Positions 1 to 8,455 of a stretch of 64,000 nt of DNA are shown here, in pieces. The notes beneath the pieces are model-generated. The model saw only the letters and a list, made by a program, of their open reading frames with translations. It was not told the origin of the DNA and did not search any database. The translations under genes and the position numbers were made by a program. The stretch's first letter is position 1, and every line of letters starts with the position of its first letter. Origin of the DNA: Mucilaginibacter gotjawali (GTDB taxonomy: Bacteria; Bacteroidota; Bacteroidia; Sphingobacteriales; Sphingobacteriaceae); contig NZ_AP017313.1 in NCBI RefSeq assembly GCF_002355435.1, positions 1,860,001 to 1,924,000 on the forward strand. Direction: 5' to 3'.

Positions 1-1
1 G

Positions 2-814
2 CAAAACCTGCTCTTCTCGGCAACCATGTCGGATAAGATTCATGAACTGTCCAATAATTTTCTCGAATTTCCGACCGTTATTGAAGTAACGCCGCAGGCA
101 ACACCTGCACAAACGGTTAACCAGCATTTGTACTTTGTGCCCAATGTAAAAACCAAAATCAACCTGCTGAAAAAACTGCTTGACCAGGAAGACGACATCA
201 AAAAACTCATTATTTTTTGCAAAACCCGTACTGCTGCCGAAGATGTGTACAAGTTTTTACTGCGGAAGTTTGGCGAAAAAGAGGTGAAAGTATTACATGC
301 CAATAAGGGGCAAAATACCCGCATCAATGCCATCAATGCGTTTAAAAATGATGAAGTTAAAATCCTTGTGGCTACTGATGTGGCTTCCCGCGGGATTGAT
401 GTGAGTGATGTAAGCCATGTAATCAACTTTGACGTTCCGGTGGTAATTGAGGATTATGTGCACCGGATCGGGCGGACCGGGCGGGCCTATCAATCAGGCG
501 AAGCAATCACTTTTTGTAACCCGGCCGAATTATATTATATCCGCAAGGTGGAAAAACTGATCAGGCAAACCATCCCGGTAACAGATATCCCCGCAGAAGT
601 ATTCATAGAGGCTACGCCCTATGACGAAAAACAAGAACAGGACAGGGAGATAGATATGCAGAAACGCCGTGATGACCCTGATTTTAAAGGGGCCTTTCAC
701 GAAAAGAAGACTTTGAACCAGCGTAAAAAGTTTGATGCTGCAAAATCAAAAACCACGCACAATCCAAAGGAAAAAAGAACGAAATCGCCAAAATCATACA
801 GGAAAAAACATTAA
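2..814 (+). CDS. DEAD-box RNA helicase, C-terminal part (5' end outside window)
   Basis: C-terminal part of an ATP-dependent DEAD-box RNA helicase. The frame is open from base 2 and the first residues, QNLLFSATM, contain motif III (SAT), so the ATG at 26 is internal, not a start. The second RecA-like domain follows with IIFCKTR, TDVASRGID (motif V) and HRIGRTGR (motif VI), all canonical. The last 60 or so residues are rich in Lys and Arg and end in KSYRKKH, a typical RNA-binding tail. Members of this family remodel RNA in ribosome assembly, mRNA decay and cold adaptation; the subfamily cannot be fixed without the N-terminus. The gene is followed by three co-directional genes with gaps of 4 to 6 bases, so they probably share a transcript. 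The motifs here contrast with the degenerate relative at 48448-49761, which shares an FHxKK element in its tail. Confidence 0.95.
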   Translation, partial: QNLLFSATMSDKIHELSNNFLEFPTVIEVTPQATPAQTVNQHLYFVPNVKTKINLLKKLLDQEDDIKKLIIFCKTRTAAEDVYKFLLRKFGEKEVKVLHANKGQNTRINAINAFKNDEVKILVATDVASRGIDVSDVSHVINFDVPVVIEDYVHRIGRTGRAYQSGEAITFCNPAELYYIRKVEKLIRQTIPVTDIPAEVFIEATPYDEKQEQDREIDMQKRRDDPDFKGAFHEKKTLNQRKKFDAAKSKTTHNPKEKRTKSPKSYRKKH

Positions 815-820
815 GGTACT

Positions 821-1087
821 ATGAAGTTAAGGATCACCCCCCTCAATTTTGCAAGCGCATTCTTTTTATTCGCGGCGGGCTACAGCTGGATCTATGGGAT
901 TAAAGTAACAGGTTCTAAATTGATTAATTTGGGCAATGCTATTGGCTGGATCTTTATTCTGTTTGCTTTTGTAGTGTCATTTATGGACATAATGTTCCGT
1001 AATTTCTTCCCTGAGAACAAAAAATTATGGATTGTAGAGTTAAGCTTTATAACTTTGGCCGCTATTATATTTTTAATTGTTAAATAA
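821..1087 (+). CDS. small membrane protein, 88 aa, unknown function
   Basis: I do not recognise this family. The protein has three likely membrane segments, about residues 9-26, 38-56 and 68-87, with a charged loop (NFFPENKK) between the second and third. No catalytic motif is visible. It starts 6 bases after the helicase stop and ends 4 bases before the gldC start, so it is almost certainly co-transcribed with both. Coding is supported by the tight spacing and the uninterrupted hydrophobic pattern rather than by homology. Confidence 0.7.
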   Translation: MKLRITPLNFASAFFLFAAGYSWIYGIKVTGSKLINLGNAIGWIFILFAFVVSFMDIMFRNFFPENKKLWIVELSFITLAAIIFLIVK

Positions 1088-1091
1088 CGAA

Positions 1092-1424
1092 ATGAAGAAA
1101 GCGGAGATAAAGCTGACTATTGAACTCGACGATAATAATGTACCGGAAACCATTATGTGGGAATCTACTGACGCGCAAACCAAAGAGGCTTTGCCGGTAA
1201 AATCCATGATGCTGGCCCTGTGGGACCAGAATTATAAAAATACACTGCGGATAGACCTGTGGACGAAAGATATGCCGGTTGATGAAATGAAACGTTTTTT
1301 TTATGAGACCCTGCAAACAATGGGCGATAGCTTTTTACGCGCAACCGGCGAAACAAATATTGTGGAAGACCTGCGCGACTATTGTGCCCACTTTGCCGAA
1401 AAAATGGAAATAACCCAAAAATAG
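1092..1424 (+). CDS. gldC: gliding motility protein GldC
   Basis: GldC family protein of Bacteroidota, 110 aa. The N-terminal pattern of a charged beta strand followed by NNVPETIMWESTD, and the later ALWD and LRIDLWTKDMPVDEMKRFF segments, are what I recognise as GldC. Family knowledge: GldC is a small cytoplasmic protein linked to the gliding machinery and it also occurs in non-gliding species; its biochemical role is unsettled. A TTG 15 bases upstream would add MLNNE, but the ATG at 1092 gives the usual N-terminus and avoids overlap with the preceding gene. There are no signal peptide, membrane segments or other gld genes nearby. Confidence 0.85.
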   Translation: MKKAEIKLTIELDDNNVPETIMWESTDAQTKEALPVKSMMLALWDQNYKNTLRIDLWTKDMPVDEMKRFFYETLQTMGDSFLRATGETNIVEDLRDYCAHFAEKMEITQK

Positions 1425-1429
1425 CCGCC

Positions 1430-1855
1430 ATGCGCCTCAATAATTTGCTTTCCTTTGCCGGCTTTGTGATCTTGATTGCCGGTACCTATAGCCCTATTTT
1501 GAAACCTATAGTGGGTCATTGGGATGTATACGACGGCAACAAACCATACGGCATAGTTATTTTATTGGTGGCGATAGTGGGTATGCTGGGCACAGTTTTA
1601 AGCCAGCCTAACATTATTCGCCTTTCGGCCTGGCTGTCCCTTGGTTTGGTCATCCTGTTTTATATCCTGGCTATTTTAAAAGTTCGTATGTCCTTTGATT
1701 TTATACCCTTGCATTTTCTCGCAAAATACCTTACCTCAAAAATAAAATTTACATGGGGCTGGTATTTATTGTTCGGTGGGGCTGTGCTGGCAGTTTTAGG
1801 GGTAGTATTTGGTAAAAAGCCATGGATGAATAACAAAATCCAGTCGCTGGATTAG
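1430..1855 (+). CDS. membrane protein, 142 aa, unknown function
   Basis: Hypothetical integral membrane protein with four probable membrane helices (about residues 5-25, 45-62, 70-92 and 115-138). The frame is open from 1382, but the ATG at 1430 starts 5 bases after the gldC stop and begins directly with a hydrophobic segment (MRLNNLLSFAGFV), which fits a membrane protein better than the longer N-terminus overlapping gldC. No recognisable domain is visible. It closes the co-directional helicase to gldC group; the next gene is convergent with only 7 bases between the stops. Confidence 0.7.
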   Translation: MRLNNLLSFAGFVILIAGTYSPILKPIVGHWDVYDGNKPYGIVILLVAIVGMLGTVLSQPNIIRLSAWLSLGLVILFYILAILKVRMSFDFIPLHFLAKYLTSKIKFTWGWYLLFGGAVLAVLGVVFGKKPWMNNKIQSLD

Positions 1856-1862
1856 TTGCAGT

Positions 1863-2348
1863 TTAAAGGTTGAGTACGGTTTGTCCGCTGCCGGTAACCC
1901 GCGCTTCATGTTCAAGCAGCCATTTTTTACGCCACACCCCGCAGCCAAAACCGGTTAAACTGCCATCCGATCCTATTACCCGGTGACAGGGTACCACAAT
2001 GACGAGGTGGTTTTTGCCGTTGGCTGAGGCAATCGCCCGGATACCCAACGGGTTATTCATAAATTTTGACTGTTGGGCATAACTGATGGTTTTACCATAC
2101 GCTATTTTTGTTAACTGCTCCCATACCTGCTGCTGAAAATCAGTCCCTTTTTGTTTTAAGGGCAAAGCGAATGTTGTTCTCTTCCCCTCAAAATACTCGT
2201 CTAATTGCTGAACAGTAGTTTTTAATAGCGGTGTTTCGGCAGCAGTTTCCTCAAACTCGCCATCAAGCAGGTATATCGAAGTGATAAAGCCTTCCTCTTC
2301 GGTGATCCTGGCAAAACCTATAGGCGTTTTATGGTAGGTTGATGGCAT
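1863..2348 (-). CDS. ogt: methylated-DNA--protein-cysteine methyltransferase
   Basis: Suicide DNA repair enzyme that transfers alkyl groups from O6-alkylguanine (and O4-alkylthymine) to its own cysteine. The active-site signature VVPCHRVIG is present, followed by the expected GSDGSLTGFGCGVWRKKWLLEHE segment. Upstream are the helical DNA-binding part (FQQQVWEQLTKIAYGKTISY) and the arginine-finger region GIRAIASANGKN. At 161 aa it is the normal length of the Ogt-type protein without an AraC-like or Ada domain. It faces the preceding gene tail to tail and diverges from ccmB across about 90 bases. The symbol ogt is a family-level assignment. Confidence 0.93.
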   Translation of the reverse strand: MPSTYHKTPIGFARITEEEGFITSIYLLDGEFEETAAETPLLKTTVQQLDEYFEGKRTTFALPLKQKGTDFQQQVWEQLTKIAYGKTISYAQQSKFMNNPLGIRAIASANGKNHLVIVVPCHRVIGSDGSLTGFGCGVWRKKWLLEHEARVTGSGQTVLNL

Positions 2349-2430
2349 AAGATTGTTGAATCAGTTGCACAATTATAACACTTTTTCAGCCTAATCAACA
2401 ACTCAGCAATTAACCCAATCAACAATTCAC

Positions 2431-2438
2431 TACATTTG
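2431..2438 (+). promoter_or_regulatory. Bacteroidota -7 box (TACATTTG) before ccmB
   Basis: TACATTTG matches the Bacteroidota -7 consensus TAnnTTTG and ends 4 bases before the ccmB ATG. With the usual spacing, transcription would start at or next to the A of the start codon, giving a leaderless or nearly leaderless mRNA. I see no convincing -33 TTTG at the right distance. Confidence 0.45.
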
Positions 2439-2442
2439 CCCT

Positions 2443-3126
2443 ATGCAACTGGTAAACCAAACCTGGTTTTTGTTAAAAAAGGAAATTATACTGGAGTGGC
2501 GTTCAAAATATGCCTTTAATGGGGTATTGCTATACGTAGTATCAACCGTTTTTATTTGCTACATCGCTTTTAATTTAAACCCGGGACTGTCAGGAAGCAG
2601 CGGCTATCCTATTATCTGGAATGTTTTATTCTGGATAATTATGTTATTTGCGGCCGTAAATGCCATTGCCAAAAGTTTTATGCAGGAAAGCAAGGGCAGG
2701 CTGTTGTATTATTATTCAATTGCGAGCCCTCAGGCCATTATTCTTTCAAAAACCATTTATAATGTTTTGTTAATGGCGCTGCTGAGTGCGCTGGCCTTAC
2801 CTACGTATTTGCTTTTTTTTAACAACACCATTGGCGATCCTTTATTTTACTGCCTGGCTGTATTATTGGGGAGCTTCAGTTTCTCAACCGTTTTTACCAT
2901 GATATCGGCTATTGCTTCTAAAGCAGGGAATAACGGAACCCTGATGGCAATTTTAAGTTTCCCCGTTGTTATCCCTGTGATATTATTACTTATCCGTTTA
3001 AGTAAGAATGCGATGGATGGCATTGGCCGCAATTTTAGTTATAGCGGCATCGGTGTCCTTTGTGCCATCAATCTTATTGTTATTACCACAGCGCTGCTAT
3101 TATTCCCGTTTTTATGGCGTGATTAA
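2443..3126 (+). CDS. ccmB: heme exporter protein CcmB
   Basis: Integral membrane subunit of the CcmAB ABC transporter that, in cytochrome c maturation system I, drives release of heme from CcmE. The N-terminus (NQTWFLLKKEIILEWRSKY) is the characteristic amphipathic CcmB start, followed by six hydrophobic segments; 227 aa is the normal family length. The SKTIYNVLLMALLSAL and SKAGNNGTLMAILSFPVVIP segments match the CcmB pattern, the latter before the last two helices. No ccmA lies beside it, so the ATPase must be encoded elsewhere or replaced. The downstream genes ccmC, ccmD-like, ccmE and ccmF support the call. Confidence 0.9.
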   Translation: MQLVNQTWFLLKKEIILEWRSKYAFNGVLLYVVSTVFICYIAFNLNPGLSGSSGYPIIWNVLFWIIMLFAAVNAIAKSFMQESKGRLLYYYSIASPQAIILSKTIYNVLLMALLSALALPTYLLFFNNTIGDPLFYCLAVLLGSFSFSTVFTMISAIASKAGNNGTLMAILSFPVVIPVILLLIRLSKNAMDGIGRNFSYSGIGVLCAINLIVITTALLLFPFLWRD

Positions 3127-3262
3127 TATTTTATTTTAAACAGAATGCATCACCCGGAAAACCTATTTTAACAGACATAGCAAATAAGTTACCGGCAATT
3201 TCATCTTTTATTCATTTTTTATGTGTTTTTTCGCACCAAATTTTTTTTCATAATTTTACACG

Positions 3263-4456
3263 ATGCGATTCCCCTGGCTCATCTTAATGTATCTTGTTTT
3301 TCCTTTTGTTGCATTTGCACAAAATGGTACAATAACCGGCGTGGTTACAACTGTTGAGGGTAAAAAACCACTTGCACGCGCAAGTGTGTTTTTGAGCAAT
3401 TCTTCTGCCGGAACAGCAACTGCGGATAACGGCACATTTGCGTTGTACAACGTGAGGCCGGGTCAATATACTTTGGTTGTGCGTATTTTAGGGTACGAAA
3501 CCTACTCCAAAACGGTGTTGGTTGGTGCAGAGACAATAAAACTGGATATACAATTGGCCCAAAAGCCGCTAATGTTGCGTGAGGTTGATATTTCATCAGC
3601 ATCAGACTGGAAAAAGAATTTCGAGGCGTTTAAAAAGGAATTTATAGGGAAGGATGATAATGCCAAGTACTGTGAGATTATGAACCCGCACATCCTCAAC
3701 CTGGCGTATAACCAAACCAAAAAGATCTTAACCGCCAATACCGACCAGTTTTTGGTGATTGAAAATAAAGCATTGGGCTACAGGGTTAAGTTTTTAGTAG
3801 ATAGTTTTTCTATTGATCATATCAATGAAGTAGTATCAACTTCAGGATCACAGGTTTTTGAGGAACTTCCGGGCAGCGATGCACAGAAAAAGAAATGGCA
3901 TGAACGCAGGGAAGCCGCCTATCATGGCTCGGCGATGCATTTTTATCGCAGTTTAATTACAGATAAAGTGATGCAGGAGGGTTTTATCATGTATCATTTC
4001 TTACGTTACGTCAATCCGCTCAGACCTCCTGACGAGGTAATACGACATAAAGTAAAGGTATTTGTTGATCACCATATGATCGATTCGGCAAGATATTATG
4101 TTGATGTCGTGTCAAAACTATCTAAATACTATAATGAGAAAATTCTTAAACCACAGTTATTTACGTTTGAAGTAATGTCCAATGGCAGCCAGCCCGGTTT
4201 ATATGCCATTCATTTTCCAAAGTATTTATATGTAGTGTATACCAAAAAGAGTGACGATACTCCTGATATTAATTTATACCGCGCTTTGGACCAGCCGAAC
4301 TATGCCGTAAGTATCATTACCTTAAATACAGATTATGCTGAGTTTGACCATAATGGTATTTTGATTGGCGGGTCAACCTTATATGAAGGCGAATGGGCAA
4401 CACACCGGCTATCTGATATGCTTCCGGTTGATTACGTGCCTGATGACAATAAGTAG
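3263..4456 (+). CDS. exported carboxypeptidase-like regulatory-domain protein
   Basis: Secreted or surface-anchored protein of 397 aa. Residues 1-19 form a signal peptide ending FAFAQ (MRFPWLILMYLVFPFVAFA). Residues 22-100 are a carboxypeptidase-regulatory-like Ig fold: GTITGVVTTVEGKKPLARASV, then GTFALYNVRPGQYTLVV and a GYETYSKTV strand. This is the domain found at the start of SusC-like and DUF5686-type outer-membrane proteins. The rest (about 300 aa) is a mixed alpha/beta region I cannot assign; it lacks an obvious porin barrel. It stands alone between ccmB and a sulfotransferase with AT-rich flanks, and I infer no direct role in heme handling. Confidence 0.8.
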   Translation: MRFPWLILMYLVFPFVAFAQNGTITGVVTTVEGKKPLARASVFLSNSSAGTATADNGTFALYNVRPGQYTLVVRILGYETYSKTVLVGAETIKLDIQLAQKPLMLREVDISSASDWKKNFEAFKKEFIGKDDNAKYCEIMNPHILNLAYNQTKKILTANTDQFLVIENKALGYRVKFLVDSFSIDHINEVVSTSGSQVFEELPGSDAQKKKWHERREAAYHGSAMHFYRSLITDKVMQEGFIMYHFLRYVNPLRPPDEVIRHKVKVFVDHHMIDSARYYVDVVSKLSKYYNEKILKPQLFTFEVMSNGSQPGLYAIHFPKYLYVVYTKKSDDTPDINLYRALDQPNYAVSIITLNTDYAEFDHNGILIGGSTLYEGEWATHRLSDMLPVDYVPDDNK

Positions 4457-4724
4457 CTCAAATCAGCACCCGCTTCCTTGTTAACCATGCCTGTTTATTG
4501 CTTCTCATTTTGTAAAAACTACATTACAATATGCTTATTTGTCGGTAAATAAGCACTCTTCGTCGATACCGCAAAAATTTCCCGCAATTTAATAAATATC
4601 ATTGCGTTGTTTTCAAAAGCAACTTAATTGCTCGTTAGTTAGGTGATTTTCTAAATCAGTTTGTTAAAAAATGCTATTGTGCCAAACTGGTGTTTTGACT
4701 TGTTTTTTATTGCTAATAAATACA

Positions 4725-5618
4725 ATGCCACCCCCTATGGAAAATAAAACCCTGATCATTTTAGGTATGCACCGCTCCGGTACTTCATTAATTACAAACT
4801 GGCTTCATAAATGCGGCCTGCAAGTTGGCGAAACCTTAATGGAAGCCGGCGTGGGTAATAAAGAAGGGCATTTTGAGGACACCGAATTTTATAAAATGCA
4901 TATGGAAATATTGAGAGATAATAACCTGAACGAATCAGGCATTATCAATCAAAAAGTAAATTATCTTTCCAGCTATCATAAAGAGAAAATTAAAGGAATT
5001 ATCAGGGTTAAAAACAAGCTCTTTGGTCAATGGGGTTGGAAAGATCCGCGTACCTGCCTGTTCCTGAAGCATTACAGGGAATTGCTGCCGCAGGCATATT
5101 ACCTGGTGGTGGTCAGGGATTACCATTCAGTCGTCGTTTCACTATTAAAACGCACTATGGCTGAACTTGATTTACATTATGATACACAAAAAGGCCCGTT
5201 ATCCAGGCTGGCCTGGTATAAAGTGAGGCGGAAGCTTTTTTACCATCGGTTTTGCCGCAAACATGCCTCGTATTTTTTAAATTCATGGATTTTTTACAAC
5301 GAGAATATTCTTGAAAATATCAAAAATATGTCAGATAAAAGATTCCTGATCGTCGACTACGATATGCTCAAAACCAAGGATAAGGATGTGCTGACATTTT
5401 TAAACACCAATTGGCATTTTTCGTTAAATTATTCCAAATTTTCGGGGGTCTATAAAGATAGTTTGCTCAGCAAATCATTTGATGTGGAAGATTACATTGA
5501 CGACAAGCTGCTGATCGGCAAGGCAAATGGTGTAATGAAAAAATTGATGAACTATGCCCCCGACATCCGGCATGAGTGTAATGCCCCGTCGTTTAATGCG
5601 GAAGTGTTACTTTCCTGA
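4725..5618 (+). CDS. sulfotransferase family protein
   Basis: PAPS-dependent sulfotransferase-like protein. The N-terminal P-loop that binds the 5'-phosphosulfate (ILGMHRSGTSLITNWL) lies about 14 residues from the chosen start, and GWKDPRTC followed by YYLVVVRDY fits the 3'-phosphate-binding loop. About 297 aa is typical of bacterial sulfotransferase_3 proteins acting on polysaccharides or lipids. The frame is open from 4671, but that N-terminus would add a hydrophobic stretch ahead of the P-loop; ATG at 4725 or 4737 fits the family better. Substrate unknown. It is a lone gene between the regulatory-domain protein and ccmC. Confidence 0.78.
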   Translation: MPPPMENKTLIILGMHRSGTSLITNWLHKCGLQVGETLMEAGVGNKEGHFEDTEFYKMHMEILRDNNLNESGIINQKVNYLSSYHKEKIKGIIRVKNKLFGQWGWKDPRTCLFLKHYRELLPQAYYLVVVRDYHSVVVSLLKRTMAELDLHYDTQKGPLSRLAWYKVRRKLFYHRFCRKHASYFLNSWIFYNENILENIKNMSDKRFLIVDYDMLKTKDKDVLTFLNTNWHFSLNYSKFSGVYKDSLLSKSFDVEDYIDDKLLIGKANGVMKKLMNYAPDIRHECNAPSFNAEVLLS

Positions 5619-5720
5619 GCAACGGAATATGCTTGTTTAGCAATTGGCAGCATTATTAGTGCAATCAAACAATTTTATTTTCAACCTTACCACTAATTCC
5701 TATAATCCGCCAAAAACAGC

Positions 5721-5728
5721 TACCTTTG
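5721..5728 (+). promoter_or_regulatory. Bacteroidota -7 box (TACCTTTG) before ccmC
   Basis: TACCTTTG matches TAnnTTTG and lies 15 bases upstream of the ccmC ATG, predicting a leader of about 10 bases. It suggests that ccmC and the ccmD-like gene are transcribed separately from ccmB. Confidence 0.4.
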
Positions 5729-5743
5729 CCATCATAAATCTAT

Positions 5744-6418
5744 ATGAAATTTATATATCAAACCTGGTGGAAAGTATTAGCCGTTGTGATGATACTTTAT
5801 ACCCTTATTGCAGGCTTTTTATTTGGTGTGCCCACCCTGCCTATATTGCACGAAACCATCAGGAATACTTATTTCCATGTCCCGATGTGGATAGCGATGT
5901 TCACGGTTTTTACCATATCCGTTATTTACAGTATCAAATACCTGAACACAGGTAAGGAAGAATATGACCTGATTGCGGTTGAATGCGTAAATACAGGCAC
6001 TTTTTTTTATGTTTTAGGTTTAATAACCGGAATGCTATGGGCGAAGTATACCTGGGGTGCGTATTGGAGTAATGACCCTAAGCAAAACAGCGCCGCGATT
6101 GCTTTTTTATTATACTGTGCATACGCAGTACTCCGTAATTCGATTGATGAAGAACAGAAGAGGGCAAAGATATCAGCCATTTATAACATTTTCGCCTTTC
6201 CGATAATGGTGGTGCTGATTATGGTGCTGCCAAGGATGACTGATTCATTACACCCGGGCAATGGTGGCAACCCCGCTTTTGGTAAGCTTGATATGGATAA
6301 CCGCATGCGTATGGTTCTTTATCCGGCATTTATCGCATGGGGATTGATTGCCGTTTGGATTGCCACACTGCGTTATCGCATTCGATTGATCGAGTACAAA
6401 AAGAACGAAATAAATTAA
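5744..6418 (+). CDS. ccmC: heme export/handling protein CcmC (CcsA family)
   Basis: Membrane protein of the heme-handling family (CcmC/CcmF/CcsA) that loads heme onto CcmE. It has six hydrophobic segments and a tryptophan-rich periplasmic motif, WAKYTWGAYWSNDPK, corresponding to the WWD motif. Candidate external heme ligands are the histidines in ILHETIRNTYFHVPMW before the motif and in DSLHPGNGG after it. At 224 aa it matches CcmC rather than the larger CcsA or CcmF. It is followed one base later by the ccmD-like gene, as in other system I clusters. Confidence 0.92.
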   Translation: MKFIYQTWWKVLAVVMILYTLIAGFLFGVPTLPILHETIRNTYFHVPMWIAMFTVFTISVIYSIKYLNTGKEEYDLIAVECVNTGTFFYVLGLITGMLWAKYTWGAYWSNDPKQNSAAIAFLLYCAYAVLRNSIDEEQKRAKISAIYNIFAFPIMVVLIMVLPRMTDSLHPGNGGNPAFGKLDMDNRMRMVLYPAFIAWGLIAVWIATLRYRIRLIEYKKNEIN

Positions 6419-6419
6419 C

Positions 6420-6629
6420 ATGAAGAAAATATTGTTTTCAGCACTTTTGCTCCCGGCTTATGTTAGTGCTTTTGCCCAGCAAAACCAGCAGGTTGAAATG
6501 GCCGATGCCATGCGCAGTTCAGGTAAAATTTATGTGGTAATAGCCATCGTAGTAATCATTTTTACCGGTTTAGCCATATATTTATTCTCGATCGACCGGA
6601 GATTGAAAAAAATCGAAAAGGAAAAATAA
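6420..6629 (+). CDS. CcmD family protein
   Basis: Small single-span protein of 69 aa. The first 20 residues are a signal-like segment ending AFAQQ, and a single hydrophobic helix (VVIAIVVIIFTGLAIYLFSI) is followed by a charged tail (DRRLKKIEKEK), the usual CcmD arrangement. CcmD stabilises the CcmC-CcmE complex during heme loading. It starts one base after the ccmC stop, so translation is probably coupled. Sequence conservation in this family is low, so the call rests on size, topology and position. Confidence 0.85.
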   Translation: MKKILFSALLLPAYVSAFAQQNQQVEMADAMRSSGKIYVVIAIVVIIFTGLAIYLFSIDRRLKKIEKEK

Positions 6630-6705
6630 TTCAAAAGGTTGGCCTATTCAATTTAAACTGGCATCTTAATGTAAGAATTGCGGTAGGGCAGGGGTTTAGT
6701 GATAA

Positions 6706-6713
6706 TATATTTG
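6706..6713 (+). promoter_or_regulatory. possible -7 box (TATATTTG) before glutamate dehydrogenase
   Basis: TATATTTG fits TAnnTTTG about 70 bases before the start of the dehydrogenase. A second partial match (CAAATTTG, 6735-6742) lies nearer. The AT-rich leader after it (TTAATAATTATTC) has no clear Shine-Dalgarno sequence. Confidence 0.3.
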
Positions 6714-6782
6714 CGATATTGATAAAAAATGTGTCAAATTTGCACCGTTTTTTAACAAATTAATAATTATTCAAAACAATTT

Positions 6783-8219
6783 ATGGCTACTTATAATCCG
6801 GCCGCTGATCACAGTACAAACTTTTTTGGTGACGTTTGTAACAACTTTGATTACGCAGCCCAATTTACCACACACGACGCTGGTTTATTAGACCAGATAA
6901 AATCATGCAATAGTGTTTACCGTTTCCGTTTCCCGATCCGCAGGGGAAATGGCTTTGAGGTAATAGATGCCTGGCGTGTGGAGCATTCCCAGCACCAGTC
7001 GCCAACAAAAGGCGGTATCCGGTATAGCGAAATGGTTAACGAAGATGAAGTAATGGCGCTTGCAGCTTTAATGACCTATAAATGTGCGATTGTTAATGTG
7101 CCTTTCGGCGGTGCCAAAGGCGGTATAAAAATCAATCCCAAGAACTACACCTTACAGGAACTTGAAAATATTACCCGCCGTTATACGGTTGAACTTGCCA
7201 AGAAAAACTTTATTGGCCCAAGCATTGACGTGCCTGCGCCTGATTATGGATCAGGTGAGCGCGAAATGAGCTGGATAGCGGATACGTACGCCACCATGAA
7301 TCCCGGCCAGCTGGATGCCATGGGTTGTGTAACCGGTAAGCCAATTGCTTTACAGGGAATTGCAGGCCGTAAGGAGGCAACCGGCAGGGGAGTAGCTATT
7401 GCTGTTCGTGAGTGTGTGAGCGTGGGCGAGGATATGCAGAAGATTGGTTTGCTGCCAGGTATTTCGGGTAAAAAAGTTATTGTACAAGGTTTGGGTAACG
7501 TAGGTTACCACTCTGCGAAGTTTTTGGCTGAATTTGGTGCATTGATCGTAGGGCTTTGCGAATTCGAAGGGGCTATTTATAATGCCGATGGACTCGACAT
7601 TGATGCCGTATTCCAGCATCGCAAAGCTACCGGTTCCATTTTGGGTTACCCGGGCGCCAAACAGGAATTTAAACACTCGTTGGAAGGCCTTGAACAGCCC
7701 TGCGATATCCTGGTACCGGCTGCCCTGGAGAACCAGATCACTATTGCCAATGTAAAAAATATAAAGGCGAAAATAATTGCCGAAGGTGCCAACGGCCCTA
7801 CTTCGCCTGAAGCTGAAGCCATTTTTTATGCTAATGGCGGCATGATCATCCCGGATATGTATTGCAACGCAGGTGGTGTTACGGTATCTTATTTCGAGTG
7901 GCTTAAAAACCTGTCGCATGTGGCATTCGGCCGTATGAACCGCCGTTTCGAAGAAAATATGAACCTTAATATGGTAAACATGGTTGAAGGCATTACCGGT
8001 GTTGCTTTAACCCCGATGCAGCGTTCAACCATCATCAAAGGTGCGTCAGAGCTGGAGCTGGTCAATTCAGGCCTGGAGGACACCATGATCCGGTCGTACC
8101 ACGAGATCAGGGAAACCTACAAAAACAACGAAAAAATTGACACCTTGCGGACGGCCGCTTTTGTATGTGCGATAAACAAGGTGGCAGTATCTTACCAGAA
8201 TTTGGGTGTATGGCCGTAA
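6783..8219 (+). CDS. Glu/Leu/Phe/Val family dehydrogenase (glutamate dehydrogenase)
   Basis: Cytosolic NAD(P)-dependent amino-acid dehydrogenase, most likely glutamate dehydrogenase, interconverting glutamate with 2-oxoglutarate and ammonia. The substrate domain has [11 protein letters not shown] and the catalytic-lysine segment [12 protein letters not shown] (around residue 115). [18 protein letters not shown] includes the conserved acid that activates catalytic water. The dinucleotide domain has [17 protein letters not shown] (Rossmann GxGxxG) and later VPAALENQI and [13 protein letters not shown]. Its length of 478 aa is long for hexameric GDH (about 420-450 aa) owing to a 40-residue N-terminal extension. 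It sits inside the ccm cluster between the ccmD-like gene and ccmE, with its own upstream region and a hairpin repeat after it. Confidence 0.92.
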   Translation: MATYNPAADHSTNFFGDVCNNFDYAAQFTTHDAGLLDQIKSCNSVYRFRFPIRRGNGFEVIDAWRVEHSQHQSPTKGGIRYSEMVNEDEVMALAALMTYKCAIVNVPFGGAKGGIKINPKNYTLQELENITRRYTVELAKKNFIGPSIDVPAPDYGSGEREMSWIADTYATMNPGQLDAMGCVTGKPIALQGIAGRKEATGRGVAIAVRECVSVGEDMQKIGLLPGISGKKVIVQGLGNVGYHSAKFLAEFGALIVGLCEFEGAIYNADGLDIDAVFQHRKATGSILGYPGAKQEFKHSLEGLEQPCDILVPAALENQITIANVKNIKAKIIAEGANGPTSPEAEAIFYANGGMIIPDMYCNAGGVTVSYFEWLKNLSHVAFGRMNRRFEENMNLNMVNMVEGITGVALTPMQRSTIIKGASELELVNSGLEDTMIRSYHEIRETYKNNEKIDTLRTAAFVCAINKVAVSYQNLGVWP

Positions 8220-8226
8220 ATTGAAG

Positions 8227-8358
8227 AAGTCCGAAAGTCCGAAAGTCGGGAAAGTCCGAAAGCAATAGAATTAAATGCGTCAAATGATTCTGGCGTTGCT
8301 TTTAAACTTTTCTGAAGCTTCTCTCGGACTTTCGGACTTGCCCGACTTTCGGACTTGC
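8227..8358. repeat. intergenic inverted repeat built from AAGTCCGAAAGTC words
   Basis: The left arm (8227-8263) contains repeated AAGTCCGAAAGT/CGGGA words and the right arm (8320-8358) carries their complement, with about 28 of 29 positions pairing over the best stretch and a 56-base spacer. It can act as a strong hairpin after the dehydrogenase gene. Related words occur at 28905-28947, 39684-39724 and 54751-54779. Confidence 0.8.
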
Positions 8359-8418
8359 AAAGAACGATTCTAAATAATATTATCTGGTTGTAATAAACAT
8401 TATTAACTTAACGTTTTG

Positions 8419-8426
8419 TATTTTTG
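8419..8426 (+). promoter_or_regulatory. possible -7 box (TATTTTTG) before ccmE
   Basis: TATTTTTG matches TAnnTTTG about 30 bases upstream of the ccmE ATG, with no obvious -33 element. It would allow ccmE-ccmF to be transcribed independently of the dehydrogenase. Confidence 0.35.
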
Positions 8427-8455
8427 TAAACCGAAATACTATTTTAAAACCGCAG

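Noticed and set aside
5644-5955. 103-aa open frame overlapping the ccmC start
   Set aside because: It lies in another frame of a clearly conserved membrane protein gene and has no family pattern.
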